Of a DNA stretch of 64,000 bases, positions 56,571 through 64,000 are shown one piece after another. The DNA comes from Chlorobiota bacterium. GTDB taxonomy: Bacteria > Bacteroidota > Ignavibacteria > OLB7. Where the stretch lies: positions 2,232,001-2,296,000 of the forward strand of contig JADJXR010000001.1 of assembly GCA_016710285.1 (NCBI GenBank), given 5' to 3'. The notes below the pieces were generated by a model that had not been told where the DNA came from, did not search any database, and worked only from the letters and a program-made list of their open reading frames with translations. How positions within the stretch are numbered: the stretch's first letter is position 1; each line of letters starts with the position of its first letter. The position numbers and the translations under genes were made by a program.

Positions 56571-57377
56571 ATGAACACTTTCCATCGCTGCATCGCGCTT
56601 GCTCTTCTTCCTTTTGCTTGCGTTGTCGCTTGTGTGCTGGCCACGCCGGCTGCGGGCCAATCGCTTTACCGGTTCGAACTGCGCCAGGAGCCGTACCAGC
56701 CGCTTCACGGCGCAACCCAACTTCCGATTGGCTTTGGCGACCAGAGCCATTTGCTTGATCTGGGTGGAGAGAAATTCACCTTTTTCGGCCGCCCTTTTAC
56801 GCTGAAGGACTCGCTGACAATGGGGGTGACAGGATTCGGAAATCTGCGTGTTGACGACAGCACTTCCATGGTGATTATTGACGCGCTGTTCGTTTCGCTG
56901 GACACCTTGAACGAGACCTCCAAAATCCTGTACGCCGTGGAGGGCACGCCGGGGGATCGCATCGTAAAAGTGGAATGGCAGAACGCTGGATTGGAAAATG
57001 CCGACACCACCCACTCCTATAATTTTCAAGCCTGGGTGTACCAACGGAGCGGGGTGATTGAGTTCCGCTACGGCCCAACCGGAACCGGAGTGATTACCAC
57101 CGGCGGGCCGTGGGTTGGCGCGTTCCTTTCCCCGCCCGACGTAAGCAGCATGACCGAGAAAATTTGGATTGGCGGCGATCCAACCAAACCCAAATTGGAC
57201 ACAAGCCGCACGGTGAAATTCCCACGGCTTAGCCGCTTCCCCGACAACGGCACCGTGTACCGTCTGATCCCCGCCGCAACATCCAGCGTGGAGCCAAGCC
57301 AGCCCCAGGGCCAGGTCCGCAACCAGCGGCTTGACCTTAGCCGCAGGGAGGTTTTTCGGGGAGCGGAGGCGGGGTGA
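56571..57377 (+). CDS. Secreted protein of unknown function
   Basis: 268 aa from the ATG at 56571 with a signal peptide (MNTFHRCIALALLPFACVVA to TPAAGQ). The mature part is beta-rich (YRFELRQEPYQPLHGATQLP, FGNLRVDDSTSMVIIDALFV, TTHSYNFQAWVYQRSGVIEF, RYGPTGTGV). The pattern of a displaced-nonzero-value module with a GVIEFRYGPT strand resembles the N-terminal jelly-roll domains of T9SS proteins. Here it stops at EVFRGAEAG without a sorting domain, so it may be a truncated T9SS substrate or a stand-alone periplasmic protein. It is preceded by 269 bases without a gene. Confidence 0.6.
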   Translation: MNTFHRCIALALLPFACVVACVLATPAAGQSLYRFELRQEPYQPLHGATQLPIGFGDQSHLLDLGGEKFTFFGRPFTLKDSLTMGVTGFGNLRVDDSTSMVIIDALFVSLDTLNETSKILYAVEGTPGDRIVKVEWQNAGLENADTTHSYNFQAWVYQRSGVIEFRYGPTGTGVITTGGPWVGAFLSPPDVSSMTEKIWIGGDPTKPKLDTSRTVKFPRLSRFPDNGTVYRLIPAATSSVEPSQPQGQVRNQRLDLSRREVFRGAEAG

Positions 57378-57523
57378 TAGTTCCCCTTCCCGTTGCACAG
57401 TGTGACGGCGGAAAAAAGGGATGTTTTGCGTATGTTCAAGCCGTTTCTGTGGGGTGATTTTTTCCCAAGCAGAAGCAGTTTTGCCAGCGCACAATCCTTC
57501 GTCCATACAGCCGATATTTAAGC

Positions 57524-58687
57524 ATGGAAACATCCGCTACCGCTACCTACAGCACGCAACTCAGCGATGAACAACGGGCCGTTCGGGGCCTTGCACGCGA
57601 TTTTGCCGAAGGGGAAATCCGCCCGGTGGTGATGGAGTTCGACGAATCGCAGGAATTCCCGGCGGAGCTGTTCGGGAAAATGGCCGAGCTTGGCTTCCTG
57701 GGAATCATGGTCCCGCCGGAATATGGCGGCGCGGGGCTTGGCGCGCTGGAAGCCGCGCTGATTGTGGAGGAGATTGCACGGGTTGACCCTTCGGTGGCAT
57801 TGGGTGTTGCGGCCCACAATGGCCTTTGCACCGGGCATATCTTCAATTTTGGTTCGGAAGAATTAAAGCAGAAATACATCCCGCAGCTGGCCACCGGCCA
57901 GACAATCGGCGCGTGGGGGCTTACCGAGCCTGGCTCCGGATCGGATGCTGGGGGGATGCAGACCGTTGCCCACCGCGATGGCGAGGGATGGGTGCTGAAC
58001 GGCTCCAAAAATTTCATCACCCACGGCACCGTGGGGACCGTTGCGGTGATTATGGCCGTCACCGACCGTGAGAAAAAAGGGTCGGGGATTTCGGCATTTG
58101 TGGTGGATAAATCAATGCCGGGATTTGCTGCCTCCAAAAAGGAGAACAAGCTGGGGATGCGCTGCTCCGACACCTCTAGCCTTTCGCTGGAAGATGTTCG
58201 GGTTCCCGGGAAAAACTTGATTGGGAACGAGGGGGAGGGATTCAAACAGGCCTTGCGCATTTTGGACGGGGGGCGTATCTCGATAGCGGCCTTATCGGTG
58301 GGGCTTGCGCAGGGGGCGTTGGACGCGGCAATCAAATATGCCAACGAGCGGGCGCAGTTCGGGAAGAATTTGGCGATGTTCCAGGGGGTCCAATTCAAAC
58401 TGGCGATGATGGCCACCGAGGTTGAGGCGGCGCGGTTGCTTACCTACCAAGCGGCCTATCTGCGCGACCTTGGGAAGGACTACTCCATTGAAGCCTCCAA
58501 AGCAAAGTTTTTTGCCAGCGAGGTCGCTGTCCGCTGCGCCAACGAAGCGGTCCAGATTCATGGCGGATACGGCTACATCAAGGAGTACCCGGTGGAGAAA
58601 TTTTACCGCGATGCCAAGCTGCTGACGATTGGGGAGGGGACATCGGAGATACAAAAGATTGTGATTTCGCGCAGCGTTTTGCGGTGA
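57524..58687 (+). CDS. Acyl-CoA dehydrogenase
   Basis: 387 aa, the normal length, from the ATG at 57524. FAD-dependent alpha,beta-dehydrogenation of acyl-CoA in fatty-acid or branched-chain amino-acid breakdown. Blocks in order: N-terminal helical domain (LSDEQRAVRGLARDFAEGEI, GFLGIMVPPEYGGAGLG), beta domain with the FAD contact (GAWGLTEPGSGSDAGGMQT) and C-terminal helices (YANERAQFGKNLAMFQGVQF, AVQIHGGYGYIKEYPVEKFY). The catalytic glutamate of short-chain-type enzymes lies in LLTIGEGTSEIQKIVI. Chain-length preference cannot be read from the sequence. Single gene, not next to other beta-oxidation genes. Confidence 0.9.
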   Translation: METSATATYSTQLSDEQRAVRGLARDFAEGEIRPVVMEFDESQEFPAELFGKMAELGFLGIMVPPEYGGAGLGALEAALIVEEIARVDPSVALGVAAHNGLCTGHIFNFGSEELKQKYIPQLATGQTIGAWGLTEPGSGSDAGGMQTVAHRDGEGWVLNGSKNFITHGTVGTVAVIMAVTDREKKGSGISAFVVDKSMPGFAASKKENKLGMRCSDTSSLSLEDVRVPGKNLIGNEGEGFKQALRILDGGRISIAALSVGLAQGALDAAIKYANERAQFGKNLAMFQGVQFKLAMMATEVEAARLLTYQAAYLRDLGKDYSIEASKAKFFASEVAVRCANEAVQIHGGYGYIKEYPVEKFYRDAKLLTIGEGTSEIQKIVISRSVLR

Positions 58688-58917
58688 CGTTTCCCCGTTT
58701 TGGAGCGTCTTGTTTGGTATAGAGAAAGGTTCAGAACCCTTCACACCTCGGAACGATTCCGTTGGGAACTTCCGAAGCATGAAGGAATCGAAACAAGAAA
58801 ATGGAGTACGCGGGGCACACGCTGTTACAGCGGTGGCTGCAACTCCATATCAAAATCGGTGTTTCAACAACTGTTCTCACATCCACCTAAACGTCAAGTA
58901 GTGAGGAGGAACGCATT

Positions 58918-59469
58918 ATGGAACTCAGTCTGCAGATAGAGAATCTATTTCGGCGGGACAGGAGCAAGCTGGTGGGGTACATCCGTGAGCGGGTTCGCTC
59001 CAAAGAGGAAGCCGAAGACATTCTTCAGGATGTGTTTGCCAACGTACTAACGGCAGCCACTGAAGTGACGGAACCAATTGAAAACGTCGGCGCATGGGTT
59101 TATACGGCGGTGCGTAACCGCATCATTGACAGCTACCGCAAGAAACGTCCGCAAACCTTCACCGACACCATCTACAGCGATGACGAAGGTGATATCGCTG
59201 CGTTCGAGAATTTCCTGAGCGATCTTTCTTTCAGCCCAGAGCGGAGCCTGCTAAGCCGCACCATCCGTGAGGCAGTGAACGCCGCGCTGGACGAGCTTCC
59301 GCCGGAGCAGAAATACGCCTTCGTCAAGAATGAATTTGAGGGGATCAGCTTCCGTGAGATGGCCGAGGAGACGGGGGAGAATATCAACACACTGTTGGCC
59401 CGCAAACGCTACGCAGTGCTCTACTTGCGGAAACGGCTAAAAGATTTGTACGAGAGTTTGCACGACTAA
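58918..59469 (+). CDS. RNA polymerase ECF-type sigma factor
   Basis: 183 aa from the ATG at 58918, preceded by a strong GAGGAGG. Region 2 is LFRRDRSKLVGYIRERVRSK with EEAEDILQDVFANVL and the DNA-melting-type VYTAVRNRIIDSYRKKRP. Region 4 is LDELPPEQKYAFVKNEFEGI with FREMAEETGENINTLLARKR, a helix-turn-helix. Family sigma factors direct polymerase to stress or envelope promoters and are usually held by an anti-sigma protein encoded next door. The gene after it encodes a two-helix membrane protein (59549-60091) that is not a recognisable anti-sigma. Confidence 0.88.
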   Translation: MELSLQIENLFRRDRSKLVGYIRERVRSKEEAEDILQDVFANVLTAATEVTEPIENVGAWVYTAVRNRIIDSYRKKRPQTFTDTIYSDDEGDIAAFENFLSDLSFSPERSLLSRTIREAVNAALDELPPEQKYAFVKNEFEGISFREMAEETGENINTLLARKRYAVLYLRKRLKDLYESLHD

Positions 59470-59548
59470 CCCCGCATTGTGCGTCATGGAGGGGGGGCGC
59501 TACGAAGCCACAGAGTACCAACGAAGCGGATCGTCCAGAAGCGAAATC

Positions 59549-60091
59549 ATGACGCAGAACGAATTCAATCGAAAAAAGGTGATGTTATACTCCATCGGCG
59601 CGGGCACCATTGTGCTTGCGCTGATGGCGTTTTCTGGGGCCTGCTGGGGCGTTGTGCGTGCGTGCGATGGCAAGGATGAGGCCAGCATTGAGTTCTGGGA
59701 AGTCTTCGGGGTGTCGGCGGCGGCGTTCATGGCTGGCATGGCCGTTCGGTCCGCCGGCTTGGGGCGGAAGCGATCGGTAAAACCATTGCCCCCGGGCACA
59801 GTTCCCGATCAGCGGATCGGCGTGGTGCGCTCGGCCCAGCAACAGCAAGGGTTACAGGCCCCGGTCTCCCTTCACTCCATGGGCCCCTTGCCAAGCCCCA
59901 ACGGTTCCTGGCGTGACCTTTACAGCCAGCTATCGGAAGAAGAACGCCAGGAGATGAAAGCCCTTCTTGGCAAATACTGCAACGGGGTTGGGGCGGATGG
60001 AAACGCCAAAAAACATTGCGCAAACGTTGCCGCCAGCAATCCCACCAACGGCCACCCTGCGCCAGCCCAAGCCGCGAACAACAAAGGATAA
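59549..60091 (+). CDS. Small membrane protein next to the sigma factor
   Basis: 180 aa from the ATG at 59549 (MTQNEFNRKKVMLYSIGAGT); an ATG at 59486 would add 21 polar residues. Two transmembrane segments (VMLYSIGAGTIVLALMAFSG and FWEVFGVSAAAFMAGMAVRS) are followed by a soluble C-terminal part with SWRDLYSQLSEEERQEMKAL. Position right after the sigma gene suggests a regulatory partner, but there is no zinc-finger (ZF-HC2) or other known anti-sigma motif. I do not recognise the family. It converges on the lipoprotein gene at 60108. Confidence 0.65.
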   Translation: MTQNEFNRKKVMLYSIGAGTIVLALMAFSGACWGVVRACDGKDEASIEFWEVFGVSAAAFMAGMAVRSAGLGRKRSVKPLPPGTVPDQRIGVVRSAQQQQGLQAPVSLHSMGPLPSPNGSWRDLYSQLSEEERQEMKALLGKYCNGVGADGNAKKHCANVAASNPTNGHPAPAQAANNKG

Positions 60092-60107
60092 CCCGCCCGC
60101 GCGCGCG

Positions 60108-60596
60108 CTACCTGCTTCCCGCAAACGCCTTCCCCAACGCCGATTCCAACACGGCAACCGTCCCCGCATCGCCAGCCTTGCAGACCACAATGGTTTTTTC
60201 AGTCTTGAAGAACTGACCTTCGCCATTCGCCATTTCTTTCCCCGCAATGCTCTTCCCATCGGGGCTGACGCTTGCTGCGGCTTGGGCGGTGGCCGCGCCA
60301 TCCTCAAACTCGTACAGCTCCGCCGGTTCCCCGTTGATGGTGATCCGATACCCCGTTGTTGGGAACAATGCGGGCGTTGCCGTGGCAATCACCCGCACGC
60401 GGTTGCCGCTGGCGCGCAGGATGTTGATGATGCCAAACGAGGGGGTGGCGACATCAATCTCCATCTCGGTTGTTCCTTCCACCGATTCCCCTTGGTCGTC
60501 AAGGCGGGGCGCGTCGTCGCGGCCACAGGCGGGCAGCCAAAGGAGCATTGCCACCAACAGAAGATTCCGCACCGTGCGGGAAGCTCTATTTGCCAT
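60108..60596 (-). CDS. Lipoprotein of unknown function
   Basis: 162 aa from the ATG at 60596. The N-terminus (ASRTVRNLLLVAMLLWLPAC) ends in a lipobox, LPAC-G, so lipidation and membrane anchoring are predicted. The rest (EGTTEMEIDVATPSFGIINI, RITINGEPAELYEFEDGAAT, EKTIVVCKAGDAGTVAVLES) is a small mixed fold I cannot name. Its ATG overlaps the end of the YkgJ-family gene by 11 bases, so the two are probably translated together. Confidence 0.7.
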   Translation of the reverse strand: MANRASRTVRNLLLVAMLLWLPACGRDDAPRLDDQGESVEGTTEMEIDVATPSFGIINILRASGNRVRVIATATPALFPTTGYRITINGEPAELYEFEDGAATAQAAASVSPDGKSIAGKEMANGEGQFFKTEKTIVVCKAGDAGTVAVLESALGKAFAGSR

Positions 60597-61008
60597 GATT
60601 ATTCCGGGTGTTTGTTGATTCTGGCAGCTCAATAAACGTGACGATCGGAAGGAACTGCCGCCCCCCTTGCTGGTCTTCTTCAAACTTCATCATGTCATAA
60701 TAGACGCACCCCCCATCCCCATGCGACGGCCATTGGCGGCAGGTTTCGGGGCGGGCTTCGTAGATGCTGCACAAGCGTTTGACGGGGTCCTGGAAGATGC
60801 ACGATGCTCCGAAAATTGGGTCCGGTGTGCGGCGCAGTATCCGTTCGCGCGGGGACCACTCGGTTGTGAACCGTTCTTTGGCCTCGGCCTCGCTCATCTG
60901 GAAATGGCGTGCAAGCCGGCGGACATCTTTTTGCGTCACCTTCACCCGCTCGTAAATAGCGCAGCAGTAGCCGATGCACTCAAGGCAGTTAAACGTTGGC
61001 GTTGCCAT
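60586..61008 (-). CDS. YkgJ family cysteine cluster protein
   Basis: 140 aa with the conserved cysteines of the family: NCLECIGYCCAIYERVKVT near the start, FGASCIFQDPVKRLCSIYEA in the middle and RPETCRQWPSHGDGGCVYYD later. The C-x2-C-x4-CC group and the later CxxxxRPxxC-type spacing suggest binding of zinc or an Fe-S cluster. Cytoplasmic, function unknown. It lies 59 bases after the UbiA gene and overlaps the lipoprotein gene, so these three are probably one transcript. Confidence 0.8.
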   Translation of the reverse strand: MATPTFNCLECIGYCCAIYERVKVTQKDVRRLARHFQMSEAEAKERFTTEWSPRERILRRTPDPIFGASCIFQDPVKRLCSIYEARPETCRQWPSHGDGGCVYYDMMKFEEDQQGGRQFLPIVTFIELPESTNTRNNHGK

Positions 61009-61067
61009 GATTCGATGGTCGTTGTTGGATTGAAGGAGCTATGACGCTATCTATCTCTCTCTGGCCA

Positions 61068-61952
61068 TCATCCCCAATAAATAATCGCCACGGAGGCCAG
61101 CATCCAGATGATTCCGGTGGCAATCAAGGAAGGGTCCCGCAAGAGCACCGAAACTGGGTTCTCCGCGGTCTGCCGTTTTTCGTCAAGATAGAGGTAGCGG
61201 AAGATGCCGTACATCACAATCGGAACGGTATAAACAAACTTATCGGTCCCAAAAAACTCCTGCGTGTGGTCGCTGACGGTGTAGAGGGTGTAGCTCATAA
61301 TGGAGCCAGCAACGGAGACGTTCAGGATCACCCGAATAAGCTCGGGGGTGTAATCTTCCAAGACCTTTCGGCTTTCCCCCCGCCCGATGTGCGACAGCTC
61401 GCTTCGGCGTTTTGCCACCCCCAGAAAGAGCGAAAGGAAAAGGGTGCAGATAATCAGCCATTCGGAAACATCCACTTGGATGGACTTCGCGCCGGTCAGC
61501 ACCCGCAGCATAAACCCGGCAGCGATGATGAAAATATCCAGCAGAACCACGTGCTTCAGCCCAAAGGAGTAGCCAAGATTGAGCATGGCATAGATGGCAA
61601 TGCAAGCCCCGGCCTGCCACGGAAGCTGGGCCGCCAGCAGTGCCGCCACCGCCGCCACCACCGCCAACTGAACAACCGCCGAGCCAACACCTACTTTGCC
61701 GGAAGCAATCGGGCGGTGCTGCTTTTTGGGGTGCTGGGCATCGGCGTTGCGGTCAACGATGTCGTTCAGGATATAAACGCTGGAGCTAACGAAGCAGAAA
61801 GCGAAGAAGGCGATCAGTGCGCGAAGGTCGCTTTCGGCGTTCATCAATGCTTTGCCATAGACCAGCGGGGCAAAGATGAAGGCGTTTTTTATCCAATGTG
61901 ATGGCCGCATCAGCCGGATGCGATCGCTGATAGGCTGCAATAGTCTGCTCAT
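61068..61952 (-). CDS. UbiA prenyltransferase, decaprenyl-phosphate phosphoribosyltransferase-like
   Basis: 294 aa from the ATG at 61952, rich in transmembrane helices. First Asp-rich motif ILNDIVDRNADAQHPKKQHR with RPIASGKV after it; second near LLDIFIIAAGFMLRVLTGAK. The phosphoribosyl-type subfamily is suggested by the opening LMRPSHWIKNAFIFAPLVYG and the SEWLIICTLFLSLFLGVAKR helix (RSELSH follows), as in decaprenylphosphoryl-ribose pathway enzymes. Those make precursors for arabinose-containing cell-envelope glycans; the exact substrate is inference. A terminator of the upstream CHRD gene lies just before its start. Confidence 0.8.
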   Translation of the reverse strand: MSRLLQPISDRIRLMRPSHWIKNAFIFAPLVYGKALMNAESDLRALIAFFAFCFVSSSVYILNDIVDRNADAQHPKKQHRPIASGKVGVGSAVVQLAVVAAVAALLAAQLPWQAGACIAIYAMLNLGYSFGLKHVVLLDIFIIAAGFMLRVLTGAKSIQVDVSEWLIICTLFLSLFLGVAKRRSELSHIGRGESRKVLEDYTPELIRVILNVSVAGSIMSYTLYTVSDHTQEFFGTDKFVYTVPIVMYGIFRYLYLDEKRQTAENPVSVLLRDPSLIATGIIWMLASVAIIYWG

Positions 61953-61957
61953 TTGCT

Positions 61958-61990
61958 AAAAAAAGAAGTGCCGCAGAAAATACGGCACTT
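61958..61990 (-). terminator. Terminator of the CHRD gene
   Basis: On the - strand an 8-bp stem (AAGTGCCG / CGGCACTT, loop TATTTTCTG) is followed by CTTTTTTT. It sits just upstream of the UbiA ATG at 61952 and 85 bases after the stop of the CHRD gene. Confidence 0.8.
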
Positions 61991-62074
61991 CCCGGAAGCA
62001 GCATCAATATCAGGGGGGATTAACGGATTGATATTGGAGGGAACCCAATGGCGGGGGATGCAATCGGGCGGCGG

Positions 62075-63553
62075 TTATCGCCCCAGCATCACTTGGCCCG
62101 TGGCCATTGGCTTCCCGTCAACGATCAGCTGAGCAAGGTAGGGCGCGGCGGGAAGCGAAGCTCCATCAATCGAAGCGTGGCCGTTGGATAGATAGCCTTC
62201 CCCCACCTGCTGGCCAAGCAGGTTGAACAGCATCACCTTCCCTTCCGCGCTGCCGCCATTCCAGCGGAAGAGCAGCCGGTTGCTCTGCTTGTCGAAAGCC
62301 GAAAGGAGTTTCAAGGTTCCGCCAGTGACAGGGTCCGATGGGGTCGCCGAGATAGCATCCCAATTCAGTGCTGCCGGAATAAGTTGGCCGCGTGCTTCGC
62401 CGTTCGGGTTTGCGGCGGTGTGGAAATTGGCGTAGGTCCGCCCAGCAAGCAATTCGGCACGGTTTGCCGGTGCGGGAATGCCAGACTCTAGTGCCCACAA
62501 GTTTGGATAACCCGCTTGATCCAGATCAAGCATCGTCCCTCCATTCGCGCCAGCGGCTCCGCGATGGATATGGGCGGCGGTGATTGCCCCGGTCAGCCCT
62601 TCCACCACGAACTCTCCAAAAATTGGAAACTCCTGCGATGGCTCGCCAAACGCCAGTGTGATTCCGGTTCCTTCGGCAGATGTGGAGTTGGCGGGAACCT
62701 CATTCTTGGCCGAAACAGCCGCAGTGAAGGCTGCGATGGGAATAACCTGCCCGCGGATCTCGCCATTCGGGTAGGTGTCGGTGTGGACGTTCAAGTAGAT
62801 GTTTCCGCTACGGATGTCGGCGATGTCCTGATCGCTTAACCCGGTCCAGACCCCTTCCACCACCGAGTCGCCAACGCTGATTGGTAAGGCATGGACAACC
62901 GGACCGGTTGAACCACGTGCGCCACGGTGGAAATGGGCCATGGTGGCTGGTCCGGTCATGCAGCACCAGCGGGCACGGTACCATGCGGTGCGGGTTTGCG
63001 GGTCCACGGTAATGGTTGCATCGCCGCTTCCGTCGGAGTCGTCGTGGGAAATCGGGGGGACTTCGTTGCCGGGGTCAAGCTGATAGACCCCGGCGTTCGG
63101 AAGCATCTCAACCTGCCCACGGATCTTTCCTTCCGGCACCTGCGCGGTGTGGATATTCACGTAGATCAATCCTTTCAGCAAGGAGTCAACGGTTGAAAGC
63201 GGGATATTCTCCCAAGTTCCGGTTGCCGTAAGCCGTGGGGCTTGGAAGCTGATGGTGTGGACGATGTCGCCGGTTGCGTCGGGGCCGCCACGGTGGAAAT
63301 GTGCGCCAGCGATTGCTTCCTCAAGTCCGGTAACGGTGATGCGGTACTGCAACGAGCGGGAGACGGGGTCGAATTGTGCAATCAGAATGCCGTATCCGGC
63401 ACCGGCAACCGGGGGATTTTGGTTGCTTCCGTTCAGCACCGCGACGTGGGTGGCACGGAAAGATTCTTGGGAAACCAACGATGCTGGCAGAGATAGCAGC
63501 AACAGCAATGGAAGAAAGCGGAACAGTGTGGGGAGGGTTCGCAAGGGTTTCAT
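62075..63553 (-). CDS. Secreted protein with three CHRD domains and a T9SS-like tail
   Basis: 492 aa from the ATG at 63553 (MKPLRTLPTLFRFLPLLLLL, cleaved near SLVSQ). Three CHRD (chordin-type) domains are recognisable by the repeated core AGAHFHRGG, MAHFHRGARG and TAAHIHRGAAG, each followed by IYVNIHT-like and PNGEIRGQV or PEGKIRGQV strands. The C-terminus (LLSAFDKQSNRLLFRWNGGS, VMLFNLLGQQVGEGYLSNGH, ending KPMATGQVMLGR) looks like a type A sorting domain. Exported; CHRD proteins are widespread in bacteria without a defined role. Last gene before the terminator at 61958. Confidence 0.85.
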   Translation of the reverse strand: MKPLRTLPTLFRFLPLLLLLSLPASLVSQESFRATHVAVLNGSNQNPPVAGAGYGILIAQFDPVSRSLQYRITVTGLEEAIAGAHFHRGGPDATGDIVHTISFQAPRLTATGTWENIPLSTVDSLLKGLIYVNIHTAQVPEGKIRGQVEMLPNAGVYQLDPGNEVPPISHDDSDGSGDATITVDPQTRTAWYRARWCCMTGPATMAHFHRGARGSTGPVVHALPISVGDSVVEGVWTGLSDQDIADIRSGNIYLNVHTDTYPNGEIRGQVIPIAAFTAAVSAKNEVPANSTSAEGTGITLAFGEPSQEFPIFGEFVVEGLTGAITAAHIHRGAAGANGGTMLDLDQAGYPNLWALESGIPAPANRAELLAGRTYANFHTAANPNGEARGQLIPAALNWDAISATPSDPVTGGTLKLLSAFDKQSNRLLFRWNGGSAEGKVMLFNLLGQQVGEGYLSNGHASIDGASLPAAPYLAQLIVDGKPMATGQVMLGR

Positions 63554-63614
63554 CGGTTCTTGCTTGGTTAGTGAATGGAATGTTGATAGAAAAGATGCGC
63601 CACAAGATAACGGA

Positions 63615-63647
63615 ATCAGGGGATGAAGATTGGCTTCATCCCCTGAT
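63615..63647 (-). terminator. Terminator of the LVIVD-repeat gene
   Basis: A perfect 14-bp stem (ATCAGGGGATGAAG / CTTCATCCCCTGAT) with a five-base loop, 24 bases after the stop at 63672. The T-tract is poor. Confidence 0.55.
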
Positions 63648-63671
63648 CGTTCTTGCTGCTTCCATCAGATC

Positions 63672-64000
63672 TCACGGAAGTGGAATGGTGCTGAACCGTT
63701 TTGGCTGCCGGATGTTGCTGATATCGTACAGGTGGTAGCCATCCTGGGCGGTCACCACCAGCAGGCTCCCGCTGGCAATCACGTCGTGGGGAATGATTCC
63801 GGTAATCTCGCCGATCTGCTGTGGGTTGTTGGGGTTTTGGGCATCCACCACCCGAACCCCTGCGGTGCCATCGCAGACGATCACGATGCCATCGCGCACG
63901 GTCAGTCCGTAGGGACCGGTCAGCGGCATGGAATGAATAAGCGTTGGTTGCTTGATATCGCTGATGTCCAGAATATCCATTTGGTTGGTAAATCCGCCAC
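63672..64000 (-). CDS. LVIVD-repeat beta-propeller protein, 5'-truncated by window edge
   Basis: The frame is open to base 64000; the visible part is the last 109 residues. It shows LVIVD repeats: MDILDISDIKQPTLIHSMPL, GLTVRDGIVIVCDGTAGVRV, LLVVTAQDGYHLYDISNIRQ. Each has the alternating strand and V(V)D(A/I)x(N)P pattern of this propeller family of secreted or surface proteins. An ATG at 63980 lies inside a repeat, so the real start is upstream, outside the window. No sorting domain at the end (ends RFSTIPLP), though LVIVD proteins often lack one. Ligand unknown. Confidence 0.8.
   Translation of the reverse strand, partial: GGFTNQMDILDISDIKQPTLIHSMPLTGPYGLTVRDGIVIVCDGTAGVRVVDAQNPNNPQQIGEITGIIPHDVIASGSLLVVTAQDGYHLYDISNIRQPKRFSTIPLP

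Overview
The window is a high-GC bacterial chromosome segment. It encodes many secreted proteins with type IX secretion (T9SS, Por) C-terminal sorting domains, outer-membrane barrels, a LytS-type kinase, a TPR-LuxR regulator and an AONS/serine-palmitoyltransferase-type enzyme. This mix points to the Fibrobacteres-Chlorobi-Bacteroidota group, and to a Chlorobi-side lineage (Kapabacteria/Ignavibacteria-like) rather than a classical low-GC Bacteroidota. That placement is inference from gene content. I recognised no rRNA, tRNA or CRISPR array.

Layout. 1-1032: 3'-truncated rsmB (-). 1273-13894: a secretome block with an OMP-like protein, then two long paralogous T9SS proteins (2188-6027 and a frameshifted copy, 10099-13894) flanking an unrelated T9SS propeller/cohesin-like protein (6551-9661), plus the remnant of a fourth sorting domain (6304-6477). 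13943-17207: DUF4286 protein, fabI (-) and a RodZ-like protein. 18108-23843: barrel protein, vanadium haloperoxidase/PAP2-like enzyme and a 975-aa T9SS protein (-). 23861-28273: two tandem arrays and a TPR-LuxR regulator split by an IS630-type element. Removing the element plus one TA copy restores the reading frame. 29714-39614: a probable three-gene operon (-) of barrel, about 2,000-aa secreted protein and Fn3 protein. 39897-42410: TonB-dependent-receptor-like barrel (-). 42865-48343: AONS/SPT-GNAT fusion, orphan LytS-type kinase (-), PIG-L deacetylase and EamA transporter. 48676-50815: a probable phase-variable Cys-rich secreted protein next to a T9SS BNR-repeat protein. 51001-64000: pdxH, M4 metalloprotease with T9SS tail (-), AraC regulator, secreted protein, acyl-CoA dehydrogenase, sigma factor with a membrane partner, lipoprotein/YkgJ/UbiA cluster (-), CHRD protein (-) and a truncated LVIVD-repeat protein (-).

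Intergenic regions carry a family of GC-rich composite repeats full of hairpins (15.4-15.9, 17.2-17.9, 28.3-29.1, 29.6-29.7 and 51.65-51.83 kb). Factor-independent terminators are common.

The window mostly looks like outer-surface and secretome biology. Several loci show active variation: the octanucleotide repeat, the one-base C-run frameshift, the IS insertion, the triplicated 5' region and the degraded sorting domain. The most distinctive finds are the octanucleotide switch at 48702-48733, the single-polypeptide SPT-GNAT fusion (a candidate two-step ceramide enzyme), the giant-protein operon, and a recurrent Ig-like repeat with a D-x-G-L signature in the two paralogs.
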